DNA from: Amphritea sp. 1_MG-2023
GTDB lineage: Bacteria; Pseudomonadota; Gammaproteobacteria; Pseudomonadales; Balneatricaceae
Reading direction: 5' to 3'
DNA length: 64,000 nt
NCBI RefSeq assembly: GCF_030547545.1
Contig: NZ_JAUOQE010000012.1
Coordinates: 46,325-110,324, forward strand
Shown here: one piece after another, positions 32,901-47,900 of the stretch
How positions within the stretch are numbered: position 1 is the stretch's first letter
Layout of the letters: every line of letters starts with the position of its first letter
Notes under the pieces: generated by a model
Seen by the model: the letters and a program-made list of their open reading frames with translations, nothing else
Told to the model about the DNA's origin: nothing
The model's database searches: none
Made by a program: the position numbers and the translations under genes

Positions 32901-35900
32901 CACCGGCTCCGTGAATGTTGATGCCGGTGAAGGTGATGATACCGTGGTGTGGAATTATGCACCGCTGGCGGCTGGCGCCAATCTACTGATGCTGGGTGGC
33001 TTGGGCACCGATAGTTTTGATATCACGGTGAATGACGATGCCAGTCATGTTGATTTACGTAAGCTCAATGCTGGCACTGCCGACACTTTGGCTAAATTAA
33101 CCATCGATTATGCGTCTGATTATATTGTTATGGATGATATCGAGTCATTAAAACTCGATACTCAGAAAGAAAGTGATGACATCACCATTGGCGATTTGAT
33201 GGATACGGGGTTGCTCAGTGTCGATATCACTCTAGGTCAGGATAAAGCGCGCGAATGGCAGCCTGATCGCGATGTTGATGGCAACTATCAGGTTTATCCT
33301 GCGGATTACTCCGCTTTCTTGGCACAAACCCCTCAGTTGGATGACAACGGGGATGCGGTCAAAGATTCGAATGGCAACGTTATTTATGTACCGGTAGAGC
33401 CGCAGAGTTACATCACTAATGTGCGCCAAGGCGAGTACTTCTATCGTTTTGATTTACAAGAAGGTGGTCAGTATCTGACCACCTCCAACGGAGCACCGAT
33501 ACTCGAATCAATTGTCAATGTTGCCGATTATTTAGCCTCGTCACCTGAAAATAACCAACAAGAGCTGTGGTTGGCTGATGGACTGGATAACGTGACGCTG
33601 TTTTACGGCTACGATGGCACCAAAGCCGATGACGGCCGCACAGCGGGTAATTCAGCAACGATTACTGCTGGTATGAGTGCCGCAGAGGTGCAGGCTGCGC
33701 TTGAGTCTATAACCGCTATCGGTGTGGGTAACGTGACTGTTACGCCTGCCGCAGCGGCAACTGAGAGCACACATGGTACGCAAGCGAACCCATGGGTGAT
33801 TACCTTTGACGGTGCGACCACTGATTTGAACAGTAACTATTTAGTTCTGGCGCATCAGTATTTCGTACAGAAGCATAGCGGCCCAATGACTGAGCGTGAC
33901 GATACACGTGCGCAGCAGTATCTGTATCATCTGGATGTGGTGGGTGCTGACTATTTGTCAAATGCTGATCACACCCCTGATGTCACCACCATCACCGATA
34001 CCATGAGTGAAGTCCCACGCAACGGTGCGCAACTGTTGGCCTTTGATGTGCTGGATTATAATGAAGACGCGCCTGTCGAGGTGAATGGTATTGTTTGGTA
34101 CAACAACGAAGGTGTCGCTGTATCGTCATTAATGACGACAGACGAAGTACAGACGGCACTCGAAAGCCTGACCGATATTCCTGCCAACAGTGTGGGTGTG
34201 AGTGGACAGGGAACGATTAACAATCCTTGGTTGATTCGTTTCTCTGATAATCCGTCTGGGTCGGCGGCGGATGAAGCGACTAAAGGTGTGGATGGTAACT
34301 TCCATACCCTCGAATTTGTTGTCGGAGGCAATGCCTTAAACGCTGGAATCATCACCAAAACAACGGCGTTGGGCGATGATATTAATCTTCCGACTAATAT
34401 CGAGCAGTCATTTACGCTTCCTGTCGGTAGTAAAGTGACCTCTATTAGTTACGCTGGTGGCACTGTTGCAGTCGATGCTGATGGCACGCAAGCGTCCATA
34501 GAACAGGCATTGTTAGCGCATTTTGGTATTGATAATGTGGTGGTGACTGAGGGTGATGCTGCTGGTAGTTGGGTTATACAAATACTCGATGCTATTACCG
34601 ATGCGGATGGTAATTACAGTATCTTAAGCTTTGAATTCGTGGACAGCGCCGCTGCGGTTAGCACACAAACGGCGATCTCTTCGACGCTGACTGATCATGT
34701 CGTTTTCCCTGCTAATGACCGCCAAGCGCTCACGATTCCGGCCAATGCTTTTGCCGCTGAATTCGCTTATAACGGTCAGACGGTAGCAATCTCTTTTGAT
34801 CTACAAGCTTCAGACAGTGTGACATTGGCACAAGCCACGGCCAACGCTATCGAAACGGCACTGCTAAACCACCCCGATATTGGCGCGGTTAAAGCGACCT
34901 CGGGTGCTGAGCCCGGTCAGTGGATTGTACAATTATTGGACGCTAGCACGGATGCGCAGGGTAACTTCTTTGGCTTGAGCCTGACCGTATCAGAACAGAT
35001 CACCGACGCATTGTTAGTGCCGGCTAGCACCACAACACGGGTAAACCCTGATTATGTTGATGGTGTTAGCGATCCCGCAGAGGCGGTGTTTAGCTTTACC
35101 AATGGCGAACAGGAACTCAATTTCAGTACCGACACGGCCATGGTTTGGTACGGTACAGAGAAGGTGCTATTGAATAGCAGCATGAGTGAGGCAGATATTC
35201 TCGCTGCATTTGATAGCATCGATGCGTTAAGGGCATCAACGGTGGCGGTTACTCAAGCCGTTGATGGTTTGGGTAATCCTGATTGGACTATAACGCTCTC
35301 ACCTCTGGATGCGAGTAACGTCACTTATGACGTGATGAAGTTGGCTGAAATTACCTCTGTGGCGGTCGTTGATCAAGTCAGTATTGAGTCACAGCTATTG
35401 GATAATGTCGGGCGGGTTCAGAACCTCACGTTAGCTGCCGGCCCTGTGTCGCTTTGGTATGGTGATCAAGCGATTGATATCAGTGTGTTGAGCGCTGCAG
35501 CGATAGAAACGACACTAGAAAAATTTGATTCAATTGATGACGTGCATGTCACGGGAACAGGTTCTGCAGCTGATCCATGGCAGGTCACTTTCTTGCAAGC
35601 AGAGCAATCAGACGATGGCGCTTATCTGCAATTACGCGCCGAACAATACACCCTGAATGGGGCTGTGGTTCAGGCTTCGACTGCATTTTCACGGGGATTG
35701 AGTAACGGCGTTGCTGCGACGCAAACGTTGTATCTGGAAGACTGGCAGGATCATGCTTATTTTTCCTACAACGGTGAATCGGTGGTCTTACAGCGTGATA
35801 TGAGTGCGCTTGAAGTGGAGTTGTATCTTGAAACGCTTGATACCATTACCGATGTGTGGGTCGGTGGTACGGGTATTGAAAATGACCCATGGACCGTTGC

Positions 35901-38900
35901 CATCATTGATGCAGACCAGAATAGCGGTGCTAACTATGTATTCGAACGCTTTATTAATATCCAGAATATGGCAGTTAAAGCGGATGTCAATACGGCTGAT
36001 AACAAACAGCAGCAATACATCGATAAGGCAGACGTTGTTGCCGGTACCTATCTGTATTACGGAGATTTTAGTGTTGAACTGGAGGCTGCCGATCTAACGG
36101 CGGCGGGTTTGCAAACGGCATTGATTAGCGGTGGCATCAATGTCGCTGTGTATGATGAAACCAGCGTTTTCAGAATAGAGTTTGTTAATACCGCGAGTCA
36201 GGCCATTATGGTCAACCCTGCCGGGGGCGGTTCGATTGATAAGTTAACAGTAGCGCAGGACATTAATGTCCAAATGACGCTGCCTTTGGGGGTGTCCAGC
36301 ACCACCTTTACTCACCCAGATTATGCTTCAATTACGGTTGATCTGACCGCGCTGAATGCCGCTAAAGCCGCAGGCGATAGCGTTGCAATGACCGCGGCCG
36401 CGAATGCGGTTGTTACGAATCTCGAAGCTCAGTTTGGTGCTTGGAATGCTGTTGATCAATTAGGTGTGGCGACGCAGATCATTGTTGCTGGTGATGGTTT
36501 AAGCCGAAATACGGCCTTTACTATTGAATTAAACGGCTTCTCATCTCAGACACCGATCACTCAAACCTATGATTTCAGCGGTCCAGGTGTACAGGCACTG
36601 ATTGATAATATGTCATCCAGCTACAAAGTTATCGAGCGGGTGGATACTGCAGGTAACTGGAACATTGAACTCGATGGTGCAGGTAATTACGCTGTGCTGC
36701 CGCTGAATTCACTGACAGGCACGGCTGAGGGATATTTATCATCGTTCCAGACCATTGAGCAAAATGTACCACGTATGGTTGAGAAGCCAACGTGGTCGAT
36801 TCCTGAGGGGGGTGGTGAAGCGGTACTGGACGGCGGCACTGATTGGTTTGAAGATCCTACCTACAATACCGATAACGCTAATGACAGTGTGTTAATCGAA
36901 GGGGGCGATGATGCTAGTACCCGAGATTACTTTACCGTAGGCCATGAGCTGCAGGACACCGGCCTTGTTGATGCGAGTCTCGATCCGATTCTGCAGAAAA
37001 ATACCGATACTGTGCAGGTTGTTCACCGTCGGGTTGATTTAGCTGAAGCGGATAACCTCAGCGAACGTCAAGTGACGATCACTATTCGGGGGATTGATCG
37101 TAAAGCAGATGAAGCGGACACCAGCGATAAATTCGACACCATTAATATCAATGCCTTGGGCGGTGATGATTTCATTATTGCCGGCTTTAGTCCCAATGAA
37201 GAGCTCATTTTAGGCAACACCATTAATTCTGATTCGGTCATACTCTCCCGTGCTGTGGATAACCTGGGCCTCAGCGGTGGTGACGGTGATGATCGTTTGA
37301 TCGGTAGTCAATATAATGACCTGATCAATGGCGGTGAGGGCAATGATGTCATTACCGGCGGTCGTGGTACCGATACCTTTGAAGATGTCGATCTTGATGA
37401 TAATGACATTGATACCCTGATAGAGCAGCGTGATTTGAACTTCAGCTTGTCGGATGGTTCATTCAAGGTGACCGGACAGCAGCAATCATTGCTTGATCCG
37501 ACAGAAGACGTTGCTGTGTATGAAGACGAAACCAGCGTTGGCGTGTTTGAACAGTTTGAAATATATGGCGGTGCGAGCAGCAATAATTACGGCGTTTTAG
37601 ACTTTACTAAAGGCGCCTATTTCGACGGAGGCTTTGGCTCTGATAACTATGTGACGACCCTGAGTGGAGTTGTCGATGATCAGTCAAATATCCATATCAT
37701 GGATAGTGGCACGGGGGCCACTGAGAGCGATACGCTAGAAATTCGCGGTGCCGATGATGCGGATGACCTGTTTCACCTAGATGTTGATACCCAGTATCAG
37801 CTGTTAGAAAGGGCGAGAGATTCGATAACCCATGCGCTGAGTGACTTCGTGCTTAGCTATGACGATATCAGCATCAATGTCCTTATCTCTGATACGGCTA
37901 GCAGCCTACAAACTAAATTGGCGAATGCCGGTATCACGGCTCGCGTGGCTGAGGTGGGCGGCGATGCGCTGATGATCGAGCTGATAACGGCCCCGCAGAC
38001 GGCAGAAGAAAAATTCATGCGTTTTGAGGTGTCGGATGCCGCGGCGGCTTCGGTCTCTGTTATTCGCTCATTTGTCGAGCGTTTGGCCGAAGATGGTACG
38101 GGGGATGCGTTGCTGGCGGGTAAGCCTGATATCGATGCGATGTTCGAACGTAAAGATAATGAGATTCAGGTTTACAGCCTATTGCCCGGCCAAACTGGTA
38201 GCTATACCTTGAGTTATGATGGCTTCACAACGGGTTTATTAAGTCATACCGATGATGCGGCTACTATTAAAGCGGCATTGTTGGCGCTCATTGATCCTGC
38301 GACCGGTGAGAATGTCATTAGAGAATTGAACATAAAGGGGACGGGGACTAACCGCGATCCTTGGTATGTCAGTATTAAAGATGCAACGCAAGATGTCCAA
38401 GGCAATTTCTATCTGTTGCAGTCGAGCAATGCGGCACTGATCAACAAGCCGGTTGATATTGCGGATGCGATTGCCAGTACGACCCCTTCAATCTCAATGG
38501 CCGATCCGGAGTTCTACCAACGGGTTTATTACACGGATGGTCTGGGTAGCGTCTTGGTACATGGTGGCGGCGGTAACGATACCTTCGTTGTCGATGGCAG
38601 CATGGCGTCTCTGAATGTTTCGGGTGATGAAGGCGATGATAATTTCCTAATCGGACGGGTCATCGAAACGCATTTTGTTGATGATGGTCATGGTGAGTTG
38701 ATCGAGGTGGTCAAAGGCCTGAATGGTATTACCGCCGGTGTAAATAACAATAGCTTCTTCTATGGCGGTATCGGTGACGATTATTTTGAGGTTAACCACA
38801 ATATTGGCCAGTTATCTTTATATGGTGAGGCAGATGACGATACCTTCTTCCTGAAATCACACTTACAAAGTGGCGTGTCGGCTTCAAGTGTGGCAAGCGA

Positions 38901-41900
38901 CACCGGCGGTGGTGGCATTATTGCAGGCGCAGGCGATGAGAATAACCTCACCGCTGACGATGAAAAAGACACCATGATTAACTACGTACAGAATAATCGC
39001 GTGTCTATTTTTGGTGGGTCAGGTTTTGATACGTTGATTCTATCCGGCACCCGCTTAGGGGATGAGTTTAATATTTTCACTGACGAAAATGATAAACAGT
39101 ACATCTATGGTGCAGGCCTTAAAATTGAGGGTGTTAGTGGCATTGAACGATTAGCCCTACTTACAGGAGCCGGTGAGGATGTGATTAACCTCTATGGCTT
39201 AAATGCTGATATCACCCTGTTGTTGAGTCTGGGGTCGGGTAATGATCACATCAATTACGGTGGCGCAGCTGATACTTTTGAAGTCATTTATCCTGAATCC
39301 AATGCGACTTACACGGTTGAGCAGAATGTGTTGCAGGACGTGCTTGATGCACAAAATGTGACTAATAATGAGATTGTCTTTTCGAAGCGGGAAAACAGTT
39401 TTGATGCTGCTGCGTGGGAAGCATTCTTCCAGAAATGGGTGAAGGCAGATGCCAACCCTGTGATTGATGAGGCCCATTGGCGCTTATTTGAGGCTAACTT
39501 AACCGTTGCGTTAAAACTCTTTGCTCAGGGGGTTGAGCGGGCTCGCACCAACCCGGTGAATGGCGTCGGTTTGTCTAGTCTCGAAAGGAAAAATTTCGGT
39601 CCATGGACATTTACGGTTCGTCAGGACAATACCGCCGCCGTTGATGCTTATGTGCACAATACCAATTTGCTCGAAGACGCGTTGAACTTTACGGGTCAAG
39701 AGTGGGGGCAAAGTTTCTCTGATGGCGATTGGGAAAATTATTTCGCCAGTTACGCGCCGATCGAAGCTGTCAAAGTTAGCGAATTGGGACATGCGATCGC
39801 ACCAGCGCTGCCGGATGAAATTGATTTTGATCTGTTCAATAACCTTGCTGATACAGGGGCAATCTATGCCGGTAATAACGCACTGGATGATATTTTCTTC
39901 GGCACCTATCTAAACTGGGTAATCGGCCAGACCGTTACCGGTAGCATTATCCAAAGTGATGGCGTTCGTCTGGGGTCATCGAATAGTGATAGTGAAATTG
40001 ATAACTGGGGCTACGACCCTGATCTGTATTTGACGGATCTATATACGCGCAGTGTGCCGGTTTATCATCAGGCGAGTTACTGGTTTTTTGGTACGCATCA
40101 TTACACTTATACCACGGCCTGGGAGGGTGTGACGGGTGTGGGTGAAGAGAAATACGCTTCAAACGATCGTATCGGTGTAGCAGGGACAACCCCTGGCAAA
40201 GATATGTTCTGGGATATGATTTCGCTGTTTTATGATGTTGAGGCGAAGAAGGAAAGTGATACGACGATTAACGTCGTGCAAGATTATAGCGCCGATGAGG
40301 TAACCGGTACCGCTGCGTATAAGTTCGATAATTTACCCGAACGAAGTGTGCTCAAAATACTACCTGAAAACTATGATATGTCGCGTATTGCGGGCCTGGT
40401 TCGCGTTGTGGGCGGTGCTGATACCGATACGGTTACGGTAAATGCTCGGGATAGTGCGGGGCTGGACATTACCTTAGAGAAGCAAGCATTAGAAACGGTT
40501 GATTTTGATTTTAACCTCACTAAATTAGCCGAGCTGACCGATGGTACTGGCTTTACGCCGGATGATTTGAAGAGTGCTTTAATCCGCGCTCATAACGATA
40601 CTCAAGTCGGTGTTCTGGATGACCTACTCAATGGTGATGTTGCCGAAGCCAGCGTCACCCTGTCGAAAGACTTGTTGGTTGAGGAGTTTACCGCACTCGA
40701 CTACCTCAACCCATTACAGGCGGCCGTCACGGCATTGGCTAACACTAACCCCGTTGTCTCGGATACGACCTTTATTGATCGCTTAGATGGTTTTGTGAAG
40801 CGCGGTCTGCAGCTGATGGGTGAAAACCTGATCAGCACCTATGATTTCTCTCTCGATGTATTGGATGCCTTGCTGATTGATCCAATGCTGGATGAGCTCT
40901 CTTCTTCTAGCCTGAAGACCGATGTTATTACTCGTCTTGAAGGCTTGAGAAGCTATCTTGATCTGTCCGGTGTCCGTGCACAACTGAAAGATGGCAGTTT
41001 GCCGGGTGGTCGAGTTTATGACATCGCTTCGGATTCCGCACTTAGAGTCTATAAGCAGACTCAACTGGATACATCAATACGGTCAACGCGTTATGAATAC
41101 TCTCAGAACATTTGGGATAACGAAACCTGGGATGCAGCGTATGACTGGAATGCCTCGCTGGGGGAATATGTTCGTCGTTTAGATCCTAACGTTGATGATG
41201 TGCAAGCGCTGACACGCAATGATAACGGTTATGGGGACGGCCCGCAGGCGGATAGTACCGCGGGTAAAACAAATTATAGCGTCGTCCGTGAAATTGATAC
41301 CCGTGAAATTTTAGCAATTAATTACACCGTGGGTGATACCTCAGGAATCTTTGGTGTGAATTGGGTCAGTGGTACGGTGGGTAATACCGATGCGACCCGG
41401 GGTAAAGAGATTCTACTTAATAATCAGTATGCAGAGATCGTTGATAATCTGGATCACTCTTATTACAGCTATTCCTACTATGGTGTGGGTGCCCACCACG
41501 AAGAAATTCTGGAAGCGGTCGCGTTGCGTCGTTTTAATCAGGATAGTGGCGCCAATGATGTGGCGGCGAGCAATATATTAGACGACGGCGTGTATCTCAC
41601 TGCAGATAACTGGAAAGACTACGCTATTGCTGTTGGCCAGAGTGCGTTGGGGAATCTTGACTTCAACGATACCAATGTCACTCGCTTAATCGAAACGCTC
41701 GATGGCGGGCAAGCGCTACGCACCGACGTAGAAGCACCGTTACTCGATGGTTTAATCATCACCCGTGATATCAATGGCAATGCCGTGGATCACGAGATTA
41801 ATATCAATGGTGTACAAGACGACTACGGCTTCTATTTAGCCGAGTCGGTAGAAATAATCATGACGATCAACGAAACGCTGGTGGTCACCGATGAATTTGT

Positions 41901-44900
41901 TACCGGCAAAGGCGCGGTTGAGAAGGTTGTCTCTTTCGATACGCTGCAAGGTTTAGGGGAATATGCCGTACGCATGGTCGGTGTAGAAGATATCGTGCTT
42001 AACCTGAATGCCGATGATGCTAATGACAACAGCCAAGTCGTTGTTGATAAGGTCTCGGTTGAAAGTCTACATCATGCCACAGATGTTACAGTTAACACCG
42101 GTGCCGGTGGCGATAGCGTGTTTGTGTCAGCCGCAGACGCTGAGAATATCACCTTGAATACAGGCGCGGATAATGACTTCATTACGTTGTCTGATACTGG
42201 CACATACGCTGAAGTCAATGCTGGGGCTGACAATGATACGGTTAGGGTTAATTACAACGCTAATAATTTGCAAACTAATGTCAATGGTATTGGCGGTGAA
42301 CTGGTACTCCGTGGTGAAACTGGTTCCGATTGGTATTACATTGGCTTAGCTAATGAAGGTGAGTCTGTTATCACTATCGATGACGATACTGCGGATACGG
42401 GCTTTGATCGAGTGGCGATTCAGGGGACTGATCAAGCGGATAATTTCTTATTCCGTCCGGATACTATTTTTGCCCTAGAAGTGGATGCTGATGGTAATCC
42501 AGTGATGGGTGCACCTGTTCAGCGGGTGAATTACAACATCGATAGCAATGATGAGATCAATGTCTATGGTCGAGATGGTCATGATAATTTCACCTTTGAT
42601 GATACCACTGCGAAGATCTCTGTTTACGGTGATGCCGGCGATGATACCTTCCAAGTGGGTCAGGTATTCAACTCCGCTAGGAATAATGTGGAGTCGGGTT
42701 TAGCACCTGAAGATTATTTTGATACGACCTTGGTGACACAGGGCTATATTAGTAACGGTATCAGCTACGATGCGTCACTTAATGGCGGTATTGGCGAGGA
42801 TAATTTTATTGTTTATCGCAATGTTGCGTCTGTGGATCTGAACGGTGATGAAGATAACGATACATTTTTGATTCGTAGTTTTGTTCTCGTTGATCCCGAT
42901 GATGAAAACGCCCCGGTCGCCAATATTAATGGTGGTCAGGGGGCTGATTTCATCAACTATGCGATGAATGCGCCGGTTAATATACGTGGCGGCGATGGTT
43001 TGGATACCGTGACGATTCTCGGGACTGAATTCGGTGATGATTACGTTATTACCGCAGCGGGTGTTTATGGTGCGGGTCGCTTTATTGGTTTTGAAGGGAT
43101 TGAGCGATTAATTATTAACGGCATGGAAGGTAATGATAACTTCTATGTTTATAGTACCAGTGAAAACCTAGATCTGAACCTGATCGGTGGCTTAGGCAGC
43201 GATACCTTTAATACCGCCGGTGGCAACGATGATGAGTCGGTCACGGTGGTCGCCGATGACCTACAGGGTCATAGTGGTTTATTGAAACATACCTTGACGA
43301 CGGATGATGATCGTTTTCAGGCACTGATTCAAACAATCTCAACCGATGTGATGGACGATGACGAAGCGGGGGTGATTGTTCGTCCGGTTAGTTCATCAAT
43401 CCGTACTTACGAAAAGGCTGCAGGCGTTATTTTGGCCGATCGCAACAAGACTAATAATATCTATGAAGTGGTTTTAACTCAGGCACCACAGGATGTTGTA
43501 CGGGTGACGGCAAGTGCGGTTTTGGCGACTGAACTCGAATTGAAACAGGGTGGGAAAGGCGTTGCGCTTAATGGCAGCGAAGACACCACCACACTGATGT
43601 TTGATCGTACCAACTGGTTCATTCCACAGTTAGTGTCGGTGACGGCACCGGATGATGATTTGGCGGAAGGTGTGCGTAATGTCGTTATACGGCATTCGGT
43701 ACAAGAGGGCGATACCGATCAGGATGGCGATGCTTATGATCGTCTTCTGGTGAGCCAGATTTCAGCAGAAGTGGTGGATGATGATTTGACGTCGCATAAA
43801 GTGATTGATGCCAATCCAGATGTTGCCGTGACCCTGATGAGTAATAATCGCTATCAAGTCACGTTATCGCAAGCACCTACCGCGGATGTTGTGATTGAAA
43901 TCGATACGCCAGATTCAATGGCGACAGATAAAACAACCTTAACCTTTACAGCAGCAGACTGGGGGCCGCAAGTCGTCACTTATAGTGACGTGAGTGGCGG
44001 CGCAGCGGACGGATTGATTTCCCATTTAGTGATCACCGATGATGCTTTCTTTAGTGGACAAGTGATGGGTAGCATTGATGTTCGCTCGGTATCACCCACG
44101 GTTCTGATTGCTAAGAGCAGCAGTGAGCCTCTGGTTGCTGAAGCGGTCACCTCTCTGCGCAGTGATAGTTATGAGGTGATGTTAAGCCATCAACCATCGG
44201 CTAACGTGACTATCACGATAGAAAGTGATGGACAGTTATCAACCGGCGGCGTTAGCGCACTAACGTTTACTCCAAGCGATTGGTATAAAGCGCAAACCGT
44301 TACCTTCACGGCGATAGATGATTCAGTCACGGAAGGTATTCACTATGGTCGTTTAAGTCATACCGTGAGCAGTGCTGATCCTTATTATGATGACCTAGCA
44401 ATGGCTGTGGTTGACGTTACCATCGCCGATGATGAGTCGCCTACCTTACTGATTCTGCAAGAAAATGGACGGGCACAGGTGACTGAAACCGGTGCAGAAG
44501 CGGTCTTAGGCGAGGGCATGGTGCTTGTTGACAGTACGGGCCGTTCGGCTCAGGCAAGCTTTGGTCTGGCTGAAGTGGAAGAGTTGCTGGGCAACGACAC
44601 GGTTAAGTCGGCTCAGGATTTAAGTGCCGCTCGCTGGACAACGGCTACCGATCCAACGATCGCCAATTCTAAGGCATTACCGCACATTACCGTTAACGGT
44701 CGTGGCGATGACTCCAAAGATTACTTTAAATTCACCGTTACGCAAACGATGATTGATAATGCGGGTGTGACGGGTGTTGATTTCTGGGCCGATGTGGATG
44801 CCGACTATGCTGCAGGTGATAGTGTCTATTGGCAGAGCAAAACTAACTTATTGAAATCGGATCAGGGTAAAACGTCTGTTGTACCGGTGACCTATTACAA

Positions 44901-47900
44901 TAGCAGCTACATCAATCACAAAATCACAGAAGCGGGTACCTACTTTGTAGAGGTTGAGGGGAATACCAATCGTAATACCCCCCGCTGGGAAGGTGTCCCT
45001 GAGGGTACCGATTATAAGCTGCACCTTAGCTTGCAGGGACAGGTAACCACGGAGTTCGATTTCACTCAGTCACCCCTGCTCGAAGTTGAAAATGAAACGG
45101 CCTTCGTTAACGGTAACGGTGGTCAGAGCATCAGTGATATCGATGGTGACATCGGTACAGGGACTAATAATAAAGGTTGGTATTCTGAACCTGATACGCT
45201 GATCGGCAATACCGAAGTGGGCGGTGTTATTAACGATTCAATGGCACATATGACCATTGAAGGCGGTGGGTCTGATAAAGCCGATAGTTATATCTTCGAA
45301 GTAACAGATGAGATGTTGTTCAGCTCTGCTGGGGCGTTGAATAGCGGTGACTCTGTTGCGGGTAGTAAAAGCGATTGGTACACATCAGCGGGTATCAACT
45401 TCCCTACGTCGGTTACAGTGGGGGATAAGTGGCATGTGACGGTTTCCGGTATCACTTATGACATTGAAGCGGTGAGCACCAGTGGGGCTGATGTCGCTAC
45501 TTCACTGCTGAATAAGCTGAAAGATACCACGAACGGACTGGATAGTTTCTTTGTCGCCACGCAAGGGAGTTCTGCCGAGGGTGTGCTCATTAGCAATGTA
45601 GACAACGGTTTTAAGCTGTCTATTACTCATGAGACCGCCTATTCTGCTGTGCCAACATCGACGTCCCTACAAGCCACCAATGTTGTGTTAAAAGCGCCAT
45701 CATTTGGTGTGGAAAATGGACAAGATTGGATCGTCAGCATCGATGGTCAGGATTACATCTTTGATAAAACTTCAGGGGCTAACAGTCTTAATACCGTTGG
45801 TGCGGGTATGGTTGAAGCGGTGAAGGCTGTGTTAGGTACTGATTATCGTATTAAGTACGACGATGCTAGCAAAACCCTAACCGTGACGGACGATGCCAGC
45901 AAAGCGGTCAGTGTTCGCGTGGTTGATGATCGTGCTGTCGATACCGGTTCCACTCAATTAATTGAAACAACCTTGACTGTGTCTGGTCCCGTAAACACGG
46001 GCAAGACCTGGTGGGTGGAGGTCGATGGTCAAAAAGGTAGCTTTACCAGCAATTATACCAACGCCGCAGACGCACCTAGCTTGGCAGATATCGCTGCCGG
46101 TATTCAAACGGATCTGAATACTAAGTTACAGGCGCTGGCTGCTGCCACTTATCAACTCACGGCAACGACCAATGGTTTCAGTGTTACACAACTGAAAAAT
46201 CAGAATATGGTTATCGCTGATAGTGGCACGGGTGGTACAGGGGCCGTAGATCGGTCTGGTGACGTTATTCAGCAAAAACTGGTACTGGATAGCGCGCTGA
46301 CTGCTGAAAACTGGCGTGTATTGTCAGGCGCTACCACGGTGGCCAGTAATGTTTCAGCTACCGATGTCGACATTGTCGGCGATGATCTAGCTACTCAGCT
46401 GACCACGGGTGATTATGTCGCTGATTATGTGGCATCTGATACTACACTAGTGATAACCCGTGATACGGGAACCACAAGCCCGGGACTGACGCTGAATGCA
46501 TTGGTAACGGAGAGCGTTGAAGCCTCACGCAGCACTGCCAATGTGACTGTTTATTCTCAGGCCGTCAGCATCGATTCGGCTTATAGTCACAGCAGCAGTG
46601 ACGTTTGGACCGTCGCTGTTAAAGATGCAAATGGTGATGATGTTGCCTATACGGGCACGTCATTATCGGCTATTTATGGCACGGCGGGCGCTGCGGGAGG
46701 GTTAGACGGTGTCGCGACGGCGCTGACCAATGGCTTAGCGGGCATTACGGTTACTGTTGATACGGCAAACTTAGTTTTTGTGGCTGATGATGAAAGTCGT
46801 GTTTCGGCGAGTCTAACGATTGAAAATAATGAAACCATCGACCTGTCGCTATCCGATCCCCGAGATCGATATGATCTGTATGCCTTAGATTTGGAAGTGG
46901 ACGCTTCACCTGCGGTTGGGGATGCTTGGTCGATCACGGTTAATGGCATTATCTATACGCATACAGTGAGTCAGAGTGATATCGATGCGTCTGCACCGAT
47001 TAATGAAGTCGTTGCTGATGGTCTGATGAGTCAGCTATATACAGCGGGCCTGAGTACAACGGCAACGGCTATTGGTAATCAGGTGTTGGTTAATCGCGGT
47101 ATCGATGATGCGATTATTTCGAATGGGCGTAAGACTCAGGTTCAGGGCTTGTTCGATATTGATTTTGGTAGAGCCTATAGTGATAGCTCGACTAACGTCT
47201 ATCGAAGCGAGTCGCTTTCATCTTCAGGTTCTATTTTCAGTACTTATACACAGGTTAACCGAGTGGTGGAAACTCAAGTGACCTCGACGCAAGCCTATTT
47301 GCCGTATATGAAGGTGTTTGATATGAACTCTGCTGCTGTCAATGGCACAGAGATGAGCTTCGATAAAGACTTTAGCTGGCTGGCAGATAATGGCAGCAGC
47401 AGTCAACAAGACCCGATGCTGGAGTTCTTGTTTGCTAATAAAGGCACGTATCGGATTGAGGTTGGCTATTCAGTTACTTACACCACCGATGTTGATGTGC
47501 GTACGGAAGTCACGACAGTAGAACAAGCGCTGTTCAGTCGATCCATCAACAACACGGTTACCTATGAAAGCAAGACTTATTCAGATACTAACTTACAGGG
47601 GATGACCGAGAACTATAAGCTTAATATCTCACTCGACGGCCATGCGACGGACAGTAATTATGTGAGAATGGATGGCATGTTACTGAAAGTAACTGCCGGT
47701 ACGAATATGGGTAAAGTCGCCATTATTGAGAGCTATGATGCGTTAACCGATACTTATACCTTTAAGGATGCCATCGATATACTGACTGATCCTAACTACG
47801 CTGAATATCATCAGCGTCATGGGTCCAATCTGGTTTCTGATTTGAGCCTTAGCAGGGGGGATCGATTCGAAGTCAGCTATCTGATGACCGATGTAGAGGG

